Part shown: positions 26,149 to 35,366 of the stretch, in pieces
Layout: the number at the start of each line of letters is the position of its first letter
How positions within the stretch are numbered: position 1 is the first letter of the stretch
Source of the DNA: Gordonia malaquae NBRC 108250
Lineage (GTDB): Bacteria; Actinomycetota; Actinomycetes; Mycobacteriales; Mycobacteriaceae
DNA length: 64,000 bases
Direction: 5' to 3'
NCBI RefSeq assembly: GCF_000344135.1
Contig: NZ_BAOP01000024.1
Span: 1 to 64,000 of the forward strand
Made by a program: the position numbers and the translations under genes
The notes under the pieces: model-generated
What the model saw: only the letters and a program-made list of their open reading frames with translations
Database searches by the model: none
Told to the model about the DNA's origin: nothing

Positions 26149-26877
26149 ATGATCGACTCGGACACATTCGACCCGGCGGACACGGCATTGGTCACACTTG
26201 GATCACCATTGGGCGGGAGGATCCGCACGTGGGACGACCAGCGCCCGCAGACGTGGACGATCGTCGATCCCGGTCTCTTCGACGGTCTCCCCGGCACAGG
26301 AGCGATCCTCACGGACCCGATCGCTCAAGGCCGGTATCGCGATGCCGCCGTTCTCGATCGTGAGAACAACCTGCTGTGCGTGGAGACGACGACACCGGTC
26401 AGCCGACTCGGCGGTGTCATCGCCGGACACGAGCACATCGCCCTGGTTCCCGTCCCCGACCCGGTCCGCCCGTCGGGCGACCAGGCGGCGAGTCTGTGGG
26501 TGGAGTTCGAACGGATCTTGGTCACCGCTCTTGAGCACGCCTTCGAGCGGGGCGAGCTCCTGATCGTGAGCGGGCCCTCGGCTGACGGCCCATCGGTGAT
26601 GCTCGGGGCGATGACCCGGCACCTGCGTCGTGCGCTCATCCTGTCGGCGACTCCCGCCCCCTCGGCTCCGATGTGGCCCGACGCCCGGCAAGGCGAAGAG
26701 GACAGGACGAGCATCGTCAGCGACTCTTGCACGGACGCTCTCCGCGAAGCGGCGGTGCGGACCACGGTCGCGCTGGACTCGTGGGAAGTAGAACCGCTCG
26801 ACGCGGTGATCACCTATGTGGTCCCGATCGAGGCGTTGGCGGTCGAACTGCCGTGGACCGCGGAGGACGCGGCTTGA
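26149..26877 (+). CDS. Protein of unknown family, paralogue of the 23667 gene
   Basis: A 242-residue soluble protein, homologous along its length to the product at 23667-24284 but longer by an insertion (about residues 80-115). Shared features are the N-terminal GSPLGGRIRTWDD, GTGAILTDPIAQGRYRDAAV, a central acidic helix (VTALEHAFERGELLIVSGPS) and the C-terminal PLDAVITYVVPIEA. The ATG at 26149 follows GGGGGAAG; the frame is open a little further upstream. Two copies flanking an ADP-ribosylglycohydrolase suggest a linked but unknown role. Confidence 0.75.
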   Translation: MIDSDTFDPADTALVTLGSPLGGRIRTWDDQRPQTWTIVDPGLFDGLPGTGAILTDPIAQGRYRDAAVLDRENNLLCVETTTPVSRLGGVIAGHEHIALVPVPDPVRPSGDQAASLWVEFERILVTALEHAFERGELLIVSGPSADGPSVMLGAMTRHLRRALILSATPAPSAPMWPDARQGEEDRTSIVSDSCTDALREAAVRTTVALDSWEVEPLDAVITYVVPIEALAVELPWTAEDAA

Positions 26878-26960
26878 CCAGACGTGCGGGCGACGGCCGG
26901 TGGCGGGGCCCGGCCGTCGCTCGCAATCCAGGTCCGAGCACTCCACTATCCTGAACGTCG

Positions 26961-29900
26961 ATGACCTACCCCGCAGAGTGGACCGACGACCGGATCGACG
27001 CGATCCTCACGATGTTCGACAACCCCACACTCGCGCGCGGCCGCGACTACGCGTTCAAAGGCATGATCGACGACATCACCTGGGTCGGCAACACTGTGTC
27101 GGGGTACTCGGAGGGGTCGGGCCGAAAGCGGTATCGCTGCCGGGTGGCCGTCACGTTCGGACCGCGGGCGCGCGCAGTCGCGTCGTGCACCTGCCCGGTG
27201 TCGCAGAACTGCAAGCACTGCGCCGCGCTGATCATCGCGGCGACCAGCGACGCGATCCCCGCAACCTTCGAGGCAGACGACGCGTCGACGTTGACCCTGT
27301 CACGGTGGCGGACCCTCGTCGCCGAGATCACCGCCGACACCGCACGCGTCCAGACGCCCCCTCTGCCTGTGCGTCTCGTGTTCGCCGAGGAGTACACGTC
27401 CACTGCGTCGTCGGTGAAGGTCCGACCCACCGTCCTGTCGTCGACCGGTCGGTGGGTGTCGACCAGAGTCACATGGAAGAAGCTCGTCAACGGCGTGCAG
27501 GTCGACCCTGTCGTGGGCCTCGAACCGCTCACCCGACTGGCCGTGCTCTTGTCGACGGCGAGAGGGAACGGCCCGAGCGACGAGTCGATGTCGCTCATGC
27601 ACGCGCCGAGCATCGTGTGGTCCATCCTGCGGGACGCCGTCGACGCAGGCGTCGAGCTGCGGTACACCCACACGCATGGACGTGAGCTGCACGTCGACCT
27701 CGATGCTCCGATCACCACCGCGCTGCATGTCGAACCGTCGGGCTCCGGAGTGGCCGTCGGACTTCAGGTGCTCATCGACGGTCGGCCCGTCTCCACGACG
27801 GAAGGTCACCGGCGACTGATCGGCCGACCGCGCGTGCACGGCGTCGCGGCCGTGCTGGACGGAATCGCGCATCTCGGTCGACTCCCGGACCTCACTCCGA
27901 CCGAATCGATGCTGCTCATATCCGACGAGTCGCTCCGGGTGGCCGAATCGGAGATCGGCGAATTCCGCGACGCACTCGCGTCAGTCGCACCGGAACGAGT
28001 GATCGACGTGGCGCCCGACGCGTTCCCGGCCACCGCGGTGACCGGACCGTTCCCCGTCCTGCACATCGGCACACGAGCGATGACGACTGCCGACTGGCTC
28101 ATCGGCTACGAAGTCGACGGCGATATCGTGGAGTACCCGCTGGATGGGAGCGTCTCCGGGCGGTACCGCACTCCGAGCGACGAAGCGGCGATGTGGGATC
28201 AGTACCGGTCGCAGCTCGAAGCCGTCGCCCGCACGGGTCACGGGTGGGTGGCAGCCGCGGCGCAACGACTGCAGGCCGAACTGCCCCGCTGGCGAGGAGA
28301 CTTCAAGAAGTACAACCACCTGTACGCGGTGCTCCGACAATTGCAAGGCGGCTGCACCGTCGACGCAGCATTCACATCGGCGCCCGCCCACCTCCGCACG
28401 TCTACGTCCCGATTCACCGAGATCGAAGCCGCCGTGCTGTGGACCGAGGTGGTCCCGCAGATCACTGATGGGACGGACATCCGCGTGGTCACCGACGGGC
28501 CCACGCCAGTCTTCCGCCGTGCAGAGGAGACTCCGTCACTTCACTTCTCCGGCGACGCGACGACCGACTGGTTCGACCTCACCATCACAGTCGACGTCGA
28601 CGGCCACAGCGTCCCGCTCCCCGAAGTCATCGCCGCCCTCGCAAGCGGTCAGACGCACATGATGGTGGACCACACCACGTACTTCTCCCTCGACGTTCCC
28701 GAACTGACGACACTCCGGGAACGCCTCGAGGAGGCACGGGACATGGGCGAACTCGAAGGAGACCGCGCGTCGTCGCAGAGTCTCAACGCGAGTCTGTGGG
28801 ACGAACTCCTCGAACTCGGGGTGGTCGACGAGCAACTCGCGTCGTGGCGCGATCGGATGTCGCGACTGGCCCAGGCCGAACCGCCCGAGCAGGTGGCGCC
28901 GCCGGTCGGCCTGCGTGCTCAGTTGCGTCCGTACCAGCAAGACGGGCTCGACTGGCTGTCGTTCCTGTGGGAGAACGGTCTCGGCGGCGTGCTCGCAGAC
29001 GACATGGGTCTGGGCAAGACGGTCCAGACCCTCGCGTTGATGCAACACGCTGTCGACTCCGATCCGACGGCGAGATTCCTGGTGGTCGCGCCGACGAGCG
29101 TCATCTCGAACTGGGCGGCCGAGGTTCGGCGGTTCGTCCCCGACCTCGACGTCATGACGGTCACGGCGACACAGAAGCGGTCGGGGTCGCCGCTGCATGA
29201 CCGCGTCGGGAACGCGAACGTCGTCGTCACGTCGTACGCTCTCCTCCGGCTCGACGTCGACGCGTTCTCTGCCATGTCGTGGGACGGCGCCGTGTTCGAC
29301 GAAGCGCAGTTCCTGAAGAACCACAATGCGAAGACGCACCACGCTGCACGACGGCTCGACGCACCGTTCAAACTCGCGATCACCGGAACGCCGATGGAGA
29401 ACCGGGTGATGGAACTGTGGTCACTCGTGTCTGTCGTGGCGCCCGGCCTCTATCCGTCGCCGCTGCTGTTCAAGGATCACTTCGCGGGCCCGATCGAGAG
29501 CGGCCAGGCACCGGAGAAGCTCGACCTGCTCCGCCGGCGCATCCGCCCGATCATGCTGCGCCGCACCAAGTCACAGGTCCTCACCGATCTCCCTGAGAAG
29601 CAGGAGCAGGTGCTGCACCTGGAACTCGAGCCGGCACACCGCAAGGTGTACGACACCCACTTGGCACGCCACCGGCAAGAGACACTGGGCCTGCTCGACG
29701 ACTTCGACGGCAATCGCATCCAGATCCTGCGCGCGCTCACCCGTCTGCGCCAACTGAGCCTGCATCCCGGCCTCGTCGACGACGAGCACGCCGCAGTGAA
29801 GTCCGCGAAGATCGAGTATCTCGCCGAGCAGTTGCCGATTCTGATCGACGAAGGTCACAGCGCGCTGGTGTTCAGCAGTTTCACCGGTTTTCTCGCCCTG

Positions 29901-30311
29901 GTCGCCGCTCGCCTGGACAAGGCAGGCATCGCGTACAGCTACATCGACGGATCCACACCGGTCGTCAAGCGCGCGGATCAGATCGAGCAGTTCACACAGG
30001 GTGCCACACAAGTGTTCCTCATCAGCCTCAAGGCGGGTGGATTCGGGCTCAACCTCACCGCCGCCGACTACTGCTTCCTCGCCGACCCGTGGTGGAATCC
30101 AGCCGCGGAGGCGCAGGCGGTCGACCGCGCGCACCGCATCGGGCAGCATCGCGCCGTCACGGTCTACCGCATGGCGTCCGTCGACACCATCGAAGACAAG
30201 GTCATCGAGCTGCAGAACCGCAAACGGGAACTGTTCAACGCTCTGATCGACGACGGCGAGGCGTTCTCCGGGGCCATCACGGCCGACGACGTGCGCAGTC
30301 TCTTCTCCTGA
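26961..30311 (+). CDS. SWIM zinc finger SNF2-family helicase
   Basis: A 1116-residue ATP-dependent DNA translocase of the SWI2/SNF2 group. The N-terminus carries a SWIM zinc finger (CTCPVSQNCKHC, ligands C76, C78, C84, H86). After a long middle region comes the helicase core: LRPYQQDGLDWLSFLWENGL, motif I LADDMGLGKTVQT near residue 681, motif II DEAQ near 780 and ITGTPMENRVMELWS. The second RecA half has SLKAGGFGLNLTAADYC and VDRAHRIGQHRAVTVYR (motif VI). All motifs are intact. Such bacterial SNF2 proteins act in transcription recycling (RapA) or in defence systems; which applies here is not clear. Confidence 0.93.
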   Translation: MTYPAEWTDDRIDAILTMFDNPTLARGRDYAFKGMIDDITWVGNTVSGYSEGSGRKRYRCRVAVTFGPRARAVASCTCPVSQNCKHCAALIIAATSDAIPATFEADDASTLTLSRWRTLVAEITADTARVQTPPLPVRLVFAEEYTSTASSVKVRPTVLSSTGRWVSTRVTWKKLVNGVQVDPVVGLEPLTRLAVLLSTARGNGPSDESMSLMHAPSIVWSILRDAVDAGVELRYTHTHGRELHVDLDAPITTALHVEPSGSGVAVGLQVLIDGRPVSTTEGHRRLIGRPRVHGVAAVLDGIAHLGRLPDLTPTESMLLISDESLRVAESEIGEFRDALASVAPERVIDVAPDAFPATAVTGPFPVLHIGTRAMTTADWLIGYEVDGDIVEYPLDGSVSGRYRTPSDEAAMWDQYRSQLEAVARTGHGWVAAAAQRLQAELPRWRGDFKKYNHLYAVLRQLQGGCTVDAAFTSAPAHLRTSTSRFTEIEAAVLWTEVVPQITDGTDIRVVTDGPTPVFRRAEETPSLHFSGDATTDWFDLTITVDVDGHSVPLPEVIAALASGQTHMMVDHTTYFSLDVPELTTLRERLEEARDMGELEGDRASSQSLNASLWDELLELGVVDEQLASWRDRMSRLAQAEPPEQVAPPVGLRAQLRPYQQDGLDWLSFLWENGLGGVLADDMGLGKTVQTLALMQHAVDSDPTARFLVVAPTSVISNWAAEVRRFVPDLDVMTVTATQKRSGSPLHDRVGNANVVVTSYALLRLDVDAFSAMSWDGAVFDEAQFLKNHNAKTHHAARRLDAPFKLAITGTPMENRVMELWSLVSVVAPGLYPSPLLFKDHFAGPIESGQAPEKLDLLRRRIRPIMLRRTKSQVLTDLPEKQEQVLHLELEPAHRKVYDTHLARHRQETLGLLDDFDGNRIQILRALTRLRQLSLHPGLVDDEHAAVKSAKIEYLAEQLPILIDEGHSALVFSSFTGFLALVAARLDKAGIAYSYIDGSTPVVKRADQIEQFTQGATQVFLISLKAGGFGLNLTAADYCFLADPWWNPAAEAQAVDRAHRIGQHRAVTVYRMASVDTIEDKVIELQNRKRELFNALIDDGEAFSGAITADDVRSLFS

Positions 30312-30365
30312 CGCTGCGCCCTCGGTTCTCCGGCCGCCGCCGCTCGTCCGTGACACAGTCGAGCA

Positions 30366-31370
30366 ATGCGATCCACGTGCTGCCTCTACATCGACACCGG
30401 CTACCTCCTCGCCTCCGCCGCCACACGCGCCACGGGGACATCGCTGCGCAACGGAATCCACGTGCAATACGGATCCCTCGTCAAGGCTCTGATCTCCACC
30501 GCAGAGAACCTCTCGGGACTCCCGGTCCTTCGCGTGTACTGGTACGACTCGGCGACGAACGGTGTGCCCAGTCATCTCCAGGAACGGATCGGCGAGCTCT
30601 CAAAAGTGAAACTCCGGCTCGGACGATTCGGATACAACGGCGAGCAGAAGGGCGTTGATCTCCGCATCGGACTCGACCTCGTCACGCACGCGCGGAACAA
30701 CGCTTCCGACGTGTTCTTCCTCGTGTCCGGCGACGACGACCTCACGGAAGCGGTCGAAGAAGCTCAAGTCCACGGTGTGCAAGTGGTCGTCCTCGGAGTT
30801 CCGAACGCGCAGGGGAAGCCGCACGGAGTCAACAAGCATCTGATCCGAGCAGCCGACGACCTGCACACGATCGACGCCGAGTTGATCGACGACGCAGTCG
30901 TCAAGATCGACAGGCAGGCAATGCCCGACTCGCCGTGCGCGCCGGCTGCGCCTGCGGTCGACGCACCGAAACCGGGCCCTCACCCCGCGGCCCCCAAGCC
31001 GAGTTCCCTCACTCCGCTCGACGTCGCCAACCACCGTGTCGTCCAGCCGCCCACAACTGCCCCGAAACAGACGGGCGTGCTCGCCTACAGTTCGTCCACA
31101 GGCTCGAACGGCCACGTGATGCCCGGATACGACGTCGACGCGCAGGACGACATGATCGAACCCGTGGTCGATCGCGTCCTCATCTCGTTCCTTGAGAGCG
31201 CCAGTCCCGTCGAACGTCAGGACCTCCTCACGGCCCGTCCGTCTATCCCGCGTGACGTCGACCGAGCCTTGCTGATCGACGCATCCGAAGCACTCGATGT
31301 AGACGACCTCGATGAGACGGTGCGTCATCGCCTCCGGGCGAAGTTCTGGGAGCGCTACGACGCGCAGTGA
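30366..31370 (+). CDS. NYN (PIN-like) domain protein
   Basis: 334 residues. The N-terminal 180 form an NYN/LabA-like nuclease fold with the expected acidic cluster: D10 in LYIDTGYLL, D98 in KGVDLRIGLD (D104 also) and D123-125 in VSGDDDLTEAVEEA. These suit a metal-dependent RNase active site. A Pro/Ala-rich linker (about 185-250) leads to an acidic helical C-terminus (VERQDLLTARPSIPRDVDRA), which may be a winged-helix-like domain. It begins 54 bp after the SNF2 helicase gene on the same strand, so the two are likely expressed together. Confidence 0.87.
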   Translation: MRSTCCLYIDTGYLLASAATRATGTSLRNGIHVQYGSLVKALISTAENLSGLPVLRVYWYDSATNGVPSHLQERIGELSKVKLRLGRFGYNGEQKGVDLRIGLDLVTHARNNASDVFFLVSGDDDLTEAVEEAQVHGVQVVVLGVPNAQGKPHGVNKHLIRAADDLHTIDAELIDDAVVKIDRQAMPDSPCAPAAPAVDAPKPGPHPAAPKPSSLTPLDVANHRVVQPPTTAPKQTGVLAYSSSTGSNGHVMPGYDVDAQDDMIEPVVDRVLISFLESASPVERQDLLTARPSIPRDVDRALLIDASEALDVDDLDETVRHRLRAKFWERYDAQ

Positions 31371-31461
31371 CCGCACTCTCGCCATTCGCACACCCGTGCG
31401 AACATGGTCGTACCCGTGTGGGACAGTGTTCATAAGTTCACCGCCTGGAAGGAATCACGCC

Positions 31462-32178
31462 ATGCCTCCGCGCCGCCGTTCAGCCCCCGCGTCGGAATCG
31501 CTGACATCTGACGATCTCGCAACGCTGACGACAGCTCTGGCGACCGGCAAACGCGCGACCGTGTACCTCCGTGAGGGGATGTCCGGCCTCGGTCTCGCCG
31601 AAGGCGCGTCAGCGCGTGTCGTCTCGATCGACGGCACCACCCTCACCGTCAGCCCGACGGGCGTCGACGACGAACTGCCATTCGAAGCCGATGAGCTGCG
31701 GATGTCTAAGACCCCGCCGCCGAAGCCCGAGCCCACGAAGCCCAAGCGACCAGGAAAGCCCAAGCCTGCGCAGGTCGCCGTGCCTGTTCAGTCCCCGCAT
31801 CGACCAAGGGCCGCACAGACGAGCGTTCCGCCGAACCCGTCACCGAGCGACGCACCTCCGAAGCCCGCAGCCAAGCCGGCGACGAAGCGCGCGGCAACGA
31901 AGAAGGCGACCGCATCGGTCAGTGTGACGATCTTCGGGACCGCAGACAACGAATGGTCCGTGTCCCTCGTTCGGGGTGCACGCAAACCGCAGCGGTCTCG
32001 ACCGGTGGCCCCGGAAGCTGTCGACGCCGCCGTGCGCAGTCTCGGCGACGATTCCGCGCGTGAGGCGGTCACCACGCTTCTCAACGCGGCCCGCGAGGAG
32101 GCCCAACGCCGCGTCGAACAGCTCAGTCGGGAACTCGACGAGGCACGACAGGCGCTCGCGGCACTCGACACACCATGA
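31462..32178 (+). CDS. Lys/Ala/Pro-rich protein of unknown function
   Basis: 238 residues. An N-terminal globular part (SDDLATLTTALATGKRATVY, then GTTLTVSPTGVDDELPFEAD) looks like a small beta-rich domain. A long basic linker follows (KPEPTKPKRPGKPKPAQV and PAAKPATKRAATKKATA), resembling histone-like C-terminal tails that bind nucleic acid. It ends in a predicted coiled coil (EEAQRRVEQLSRELDEARQA). The ATG at 31462 follows GGAAGGAA. Its stop overlaps the MFS gene start (ATGA). I do not recognise a named family with confidence. Confidence 0.75.
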   Translation: MPPRRRSAPASESLTSDDLATLTTALATGKRATVYLREGMSGLGLAEGASARVVSIDGTTLTVSPTGVDDELPFEADELRMSKTPPPKPEPTKPKRPGKPKPAQVAVPVQSPHRPRAAQTSVPPNPSPSDAPPKPAAKPATKRAATKKATASVSVTIFGTADNEWSVSLVRGARKPQRSRPVAPEAVDAAVRSLGDDSAREAVTTLLNAAREEAQRRVEQLSRELDEARQALAALDTP

Positions 32179-33338
32179 CCGCTTCCGCCTCGTCGGATCG
32201 TCGCCCGCTCCTGACTGTCCTGGCTCTGTTGTTCACCACGGGCTGGGCGACCAATCATTTCGTCGCGATGATGCCGGTCCTGCACGAGCGCAGCGGCATC
32301 TCCGACGCGGCTCTGGAAGGCGCATTCGGCATCTACGCCGTCGGTCTGCTTCCCGGTCTGTTGACGGGCGGCGGAATCTCCGACCGCGTGGGCAGGCGCC
32401 CGATCGTCTTGTCCGGAGCAGCGGGTGCCGCGCTCGGCAATCTCCTGATGCTGGTGTGGCACACCGAACCGGGGGTGTTCGTCGGACGCTTCGCGGTCGG
32501 TCTAGGTGTTGGTCTCGCGGTCAGCGCGGGCACCGCCTGGGCAGCGGACCTCGGAGGAGCGCGCGGGACTGTCGCTGCAGGCGCGACGTTGACTGCAGGG
32601 TTCGGCATCGGCCCGCTCGTCTCCGGTCTGATCGCCCAGTTCAGCGGTTCCGCTGCCGTGGTCGCACCGTTCGTCGTGACCGTGACCGGCTCCGCGCTGG
32701 CTGTTGTGGCCGGATTCGGCGTCCCATCGGAGCGGCACACCCGATCGGCTCGTGCCCGGCGGGCCGACGAGGACACACGCAGCCTGCGCCGCGCACTGGT
32801 GACCAGTCTGCCGATGTCTCTGTGGGTGTTCTCCGCGGTCACCACATCAGTCGTGACGATGGCCGCACGCATGTCCGACTTCGACGGCCCGTGGGTGCCG
32901 GGTGTCGCGGCAGTCCTCGCCCTCGGGTCCGGCGTCGCGATTCAGGTGTTTGCACGGAGAGGCGAATGGGGTCCGCGCTGTGGCGTCGGCGGCGCCCTTC
33001 TCGCCGCCGCGGGCTTCGCAGTCGTCGCCGCATCAGGTTCGGATCCGTCGCCGATCGCGTTCGTGGCGGCATCCGTCGCGCTCGGCTCCGGTTACGGCCT
33101 GTGCCTCCGCGAAGGTCTGCTCGACGTCGAGACCAACGCCCCGACCGACCGAGCGGGACTCGCGACCGGCGTGTTCTACGTCGGCACATACCTCGGCTTC
33201 GGCCTACCGGTCCTGCTCCGCGCGATTCAGCCTGCGGCGGGCATCACCGCGCCGATCCTCGTCCTCGCCGGCGGCGCCGTCCTGTGCGCCGCGATCCGCG
33301 CAGTCCAGATCCGGTCGGGGATGCACGCCGCCCGCTGA
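32175..33338 (+). CDS. MFS transporter
   Basis: A 387-residue major facilitator superfamily permease with about twelve hydrophobic segments. The loop 2-3 motif appears as GISDRVGRRPIVLSG, and the region after it has GRFAVGLGVGLAVSAGTAWA. The length fits a minimal 12-helix exporter of the drug or sugar efflux type; the substrate is unknown. It overlaps the preceding gene by 4 bp. It converges on dgt with a 9-bp gap, and is the last gene of the long rightward accessory run. Confidence 0.88.
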   Translation: MTASASSDRRPLLTVLALLFTTGWATNHFVAMMPVLHERSGISDAALEGAFGIYAVGLLPGLLTGGGISDRVGRRPIVLSGAAGAALGNLLMLVWHTEPGVFVGRFAVGLGVGLAVSAGTAWAADLGGARGTVAAGATLTAGFGIGPLVSGLIAQFSGSAAVVAPFVVTVTGSALAVVAGFGVPSERHTRSARARRADEDTRSLRRALVTSLPMSLWVFSAVTTSVVTMAARMSDFDGPWVPGVAAVLALGSGVAIQVFARRGEWGPRCGVGGALLAAAGFAVVAASGSDPSPIAFVAASVALGSGYGLCLREGLLDVETNAPTDRAGLATGVFYVGTYLGFGLPVLLRAIQPAAGITAPILVLAGGAVLCAAIRAVQIRSGMHAAR

Positions 33339-33347
33339 CACTCGAAC

Positions 33348-34610
33348 TCAACCGAGGTGGGCTTGCACCTCGGCACTCGACTTGTCGAGGCGTTCGAGGC
33401 GGCCCTCGGTCATCGACGCGATCTGGTCGATCACGATGCGCATGCGTTCGTCGTCGTTCTGCGCCCGATTCCACCGCGCGGCGAAGAACGGATCGAGGCC
33501 GCCGGGCGAGGTGACGAGCAGCATCTCGGCGACGCGATGGATGCGTTCGCGCTGGCGGTCCTGGCGGGCCCGGTGCCGCGGGTCGGAGAAGATGAAGCGC
33601 AATGCGACGGTCTTGAGCACCGCCACCTCGGCGGCGACGTCGTCGGGCACGCAGAGGTCGGCGTCGTATCGGCTGACCGGCTGAAAGTCCACGGCTCTTC
33701 GGGTCGAGGTGATCGCGGTCGACGCGAAACGCCCGATCAGTTCCGAGGTGAGTCGTTTGAGGCGTACGGATGCGTCGAGGGAACCGTCGAAGTCACCGAG
33801 CTGGGCGAAGATGTCCATCTCGGACAGCCGCTGCGCGGCGTCGACCAGCGCCTCCCGGTCGTCCCCGCCGAAATACTGCATACCGAGGTCGGCGAGTGCC
33901 GCCTGATCTTCGTGTGAGCCGAGTTGCCGGAGATCGATACGTCCACCGATCACCCCGTCCTCCAGATCGTGGACCGAGTACGCCACATCGTCAGACCAGT
34001 CCATGACCTGGGCTTCGAGGCACCGTCGGCCGTCCGGCGCGCCGGAACGAACCCAGTCGAGCGCAGCTTCATCTTCGACGTAGGCGCCGTACTTGCTGCC
34101 GGGTGAGGTGCGCGACCACGGGTACTTCAGTGTGGAGTCGAGGGATGCTCGGGTGAGATTGAGACCCGCACTCTGCCCGTCCGGCCAGAGGATCTTGGGT
34201 TCGAGCGCGGTGAGGATGCGCAGATTCTGCGCGTTACCTTCAAATCCGCCTCGGTCGCGTGCGACCTCCTCCAGCGCACGTTCGCCGTTGTGTCCGTACG
34301 GCGGGTGTCCGATGTCGTGCGCGAGGCCGGCCAGCTCGACGAGGTCGGGGTCGCAGCCCAGACCGACCGCGATACCGCGGCCGATCTGACCCACTTCCAA
34401 AGAATGCGTCAGACGCGTGCGGGGATTGTCACCCTCACGCGGCCCGACGACCTGCGTCTTGTCCGCGAGACGCCGGAGCGCTGCCGAGTGCAGCACGCGG
34501 GCGCGGTCGCGGGCGAAGTCGCTCCGATGGTCGGTTGTGGGATCGACGACGGCGAGCTTGGGCGCTTCGGCCACCATGCGCTCGACATCGTCGGCGTTGT
34601 ACACCGCCAT
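33348..34610 (-). CDS. dgt: Deoxyguanosinetriphosphate triphosphohydrolase-like HD protein Dgt
   Basis: Hydrolyses dNTPs to deoxynucleosides and triphosphate. The 420-residue protein has the HD-domain ligands H69 ([12 protein letters not shown]) and H98-D99 ([17 protein letters not shown]) and the strongly conserved [20 protein letters not shown] at the N-terminus, closely matching mycobacterial Dgt. The ATG at 34610 gives a normal length. In M. tuberculosis dgt (Rv2344c) lies beside dnaG (Rv2343c); here they keep their common orientation but are separated by the accessory region. Confidence 0.95.
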   Translation of the reverse strand: MAVYNADDVERMVAEAPKLAVVDPTTDHRSDFARDRARVLHSAALRRLADKTQVVGPREGDNPRTRLTHSLEVGQIGRGIAVGLGCDPDLVELAGLAHDIGHPPYGHNGERALEEVARDRGGFEGNAQNLRILTALEPKILWPDGQSAGLNLTRASLDSTLKYPWSRTSPGSKYGAYVEDEAALDWVRSGAPDGRRCLEAQVMDWSDDVAYSVHDLEDGVIGGRIDLRQLGSHEDQAALADLGMQYFGGDDREALVDAAQRLSEMDIFAQLGDFDGSLDASVRLKRLTSELIGRFASTAITSTRRAVDFQPVSRYDADLCVPDDVAAEVAVLKTVALRFIFSDPRHRARQDRQRERIHRVAEMLLVTSPGGLDPFFAARWNRAQNDDERMRIVIDQIASMTEGRLERLDKSSAEVQAHLG

Positions 34611-34647
34611 CGGCGGGTCCGCCGCGAACCAACCAGCAGATGCGGAA

Positions 34648-35154
34648 TTAATCGTTCGACCACCCGCGTGCAGCGGCGAGGTCGAGGATCCGCGAACGGA
34701 TCGCCGTGATCTGACGCGCGGTCAGGTCGGGTGACGAGTCGAGGAGCAGCTCGGTGATCTCGTTCGACAGCGGGCCTCCCGCAGTGCGGCTCGGACGACG
34801 CGGGCCGCGGTCGCCGCGATCACCGCGGTCGTTGCGATCGAAGCGGTCACGACGGTCGCCGCGATCTCCACGGTCACGGTCGCCGAAACGGCCACGGGTG
34901 TCTTCACGACGGTGAGCGCGCTCGGCGGCGGGATCGCCTGCCGGAGCCTCCTCGGTCACCTTCACGTTCGTGGCCTTCGAGCCACGGTCGGTGCTCTCGA
35001 CGTCGAACTCCACGACTGCGCCGGGGCGCAGCAGGTTCTCGTCGATGCTGATGTCATTGATGTGCAGGAACACGTCGTCCCCACCGTCGACCGGTGCCAG
35101 GAATCCGAACCCGCGATTCGAGTCGAAATGCACAACCTTGCCGCTGACAGCCAC
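34648..35154 (-). CDS. Cold-shock-domain protein with RGD-rich linker
   Basis: 168 residues. A cold-shock domain occupies residues 1-65 ([30 protein letters not shown], the RNP1-like GFGFL and RNP2-like VFLHI motifs), so it should bind single-stranded RNA or DNA. A linker of RGD/RFDR repeats (about 85-125) adds disordered, RNA-binding-type sequence. The end is a short helical unit ([20 protein letters not shown] and [11 protein letters not shown]). The start is a GTG at 35154 or 35157. Fusion of a cold-shock domain to this helical tail is longer than the usual 67-residue CspA. Confidence 0.87.
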   Translation of the reverse strand: MAVSGKVVHFDSNRGFGFLAPVDGGDDVFLHINDISIDENLLRPGAVVEFDVESTDRGSKATNVKVTEEAPAGDPAAERAHRREDTRGRFGDRDRGDRGDRRDRFDRNDRGDRGDRGPRRPSRTAGGPLSNEITELLLDSSPDLTARQITAIRSRILDLAAARGWSND

Positions 35155-35162
35155 CACAATCT

Positions 35163-35288
35163 CACTCTCTGAATATGCGCCCACATCGCGGACCCCTTGC
35201 CCGCGCAGCGCACTCTCTGTCAATCATGCCTTATCAGAGGCTTTCGCACCTAGAGAAAACGCCTGGTCTAGACGTGAATCACTCTCTG
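35163..35288. repeat. Three copies of CACTCTCTG between divergent genes
   Basis: The 9-mer CACTCTCTG occurs at 35163-35171, 35211-35219 and 35280-35288, all in the same orientation, between the cold-shock gene and the Eis-family gene. The first copy overlaps the ribosome binding region of the cold-shock gene. It may be a regulatory repeat; chance cannot be excluded. Confidence 0.35.
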
Positions 35289-35366
35289 ATGTCCGATACG
35301 GATCGACCGACACCCCGAAGACAGCAGCTCGGCGCCATCGACAATCAGTCCACTACATTCGGCAGG

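Noticed and set aside
34790-34900. CRISPR-like short repeats
   Set aside because: The repeats are codon-level RGD units inside the cold-shock protein gene, with no constant-length spacers.
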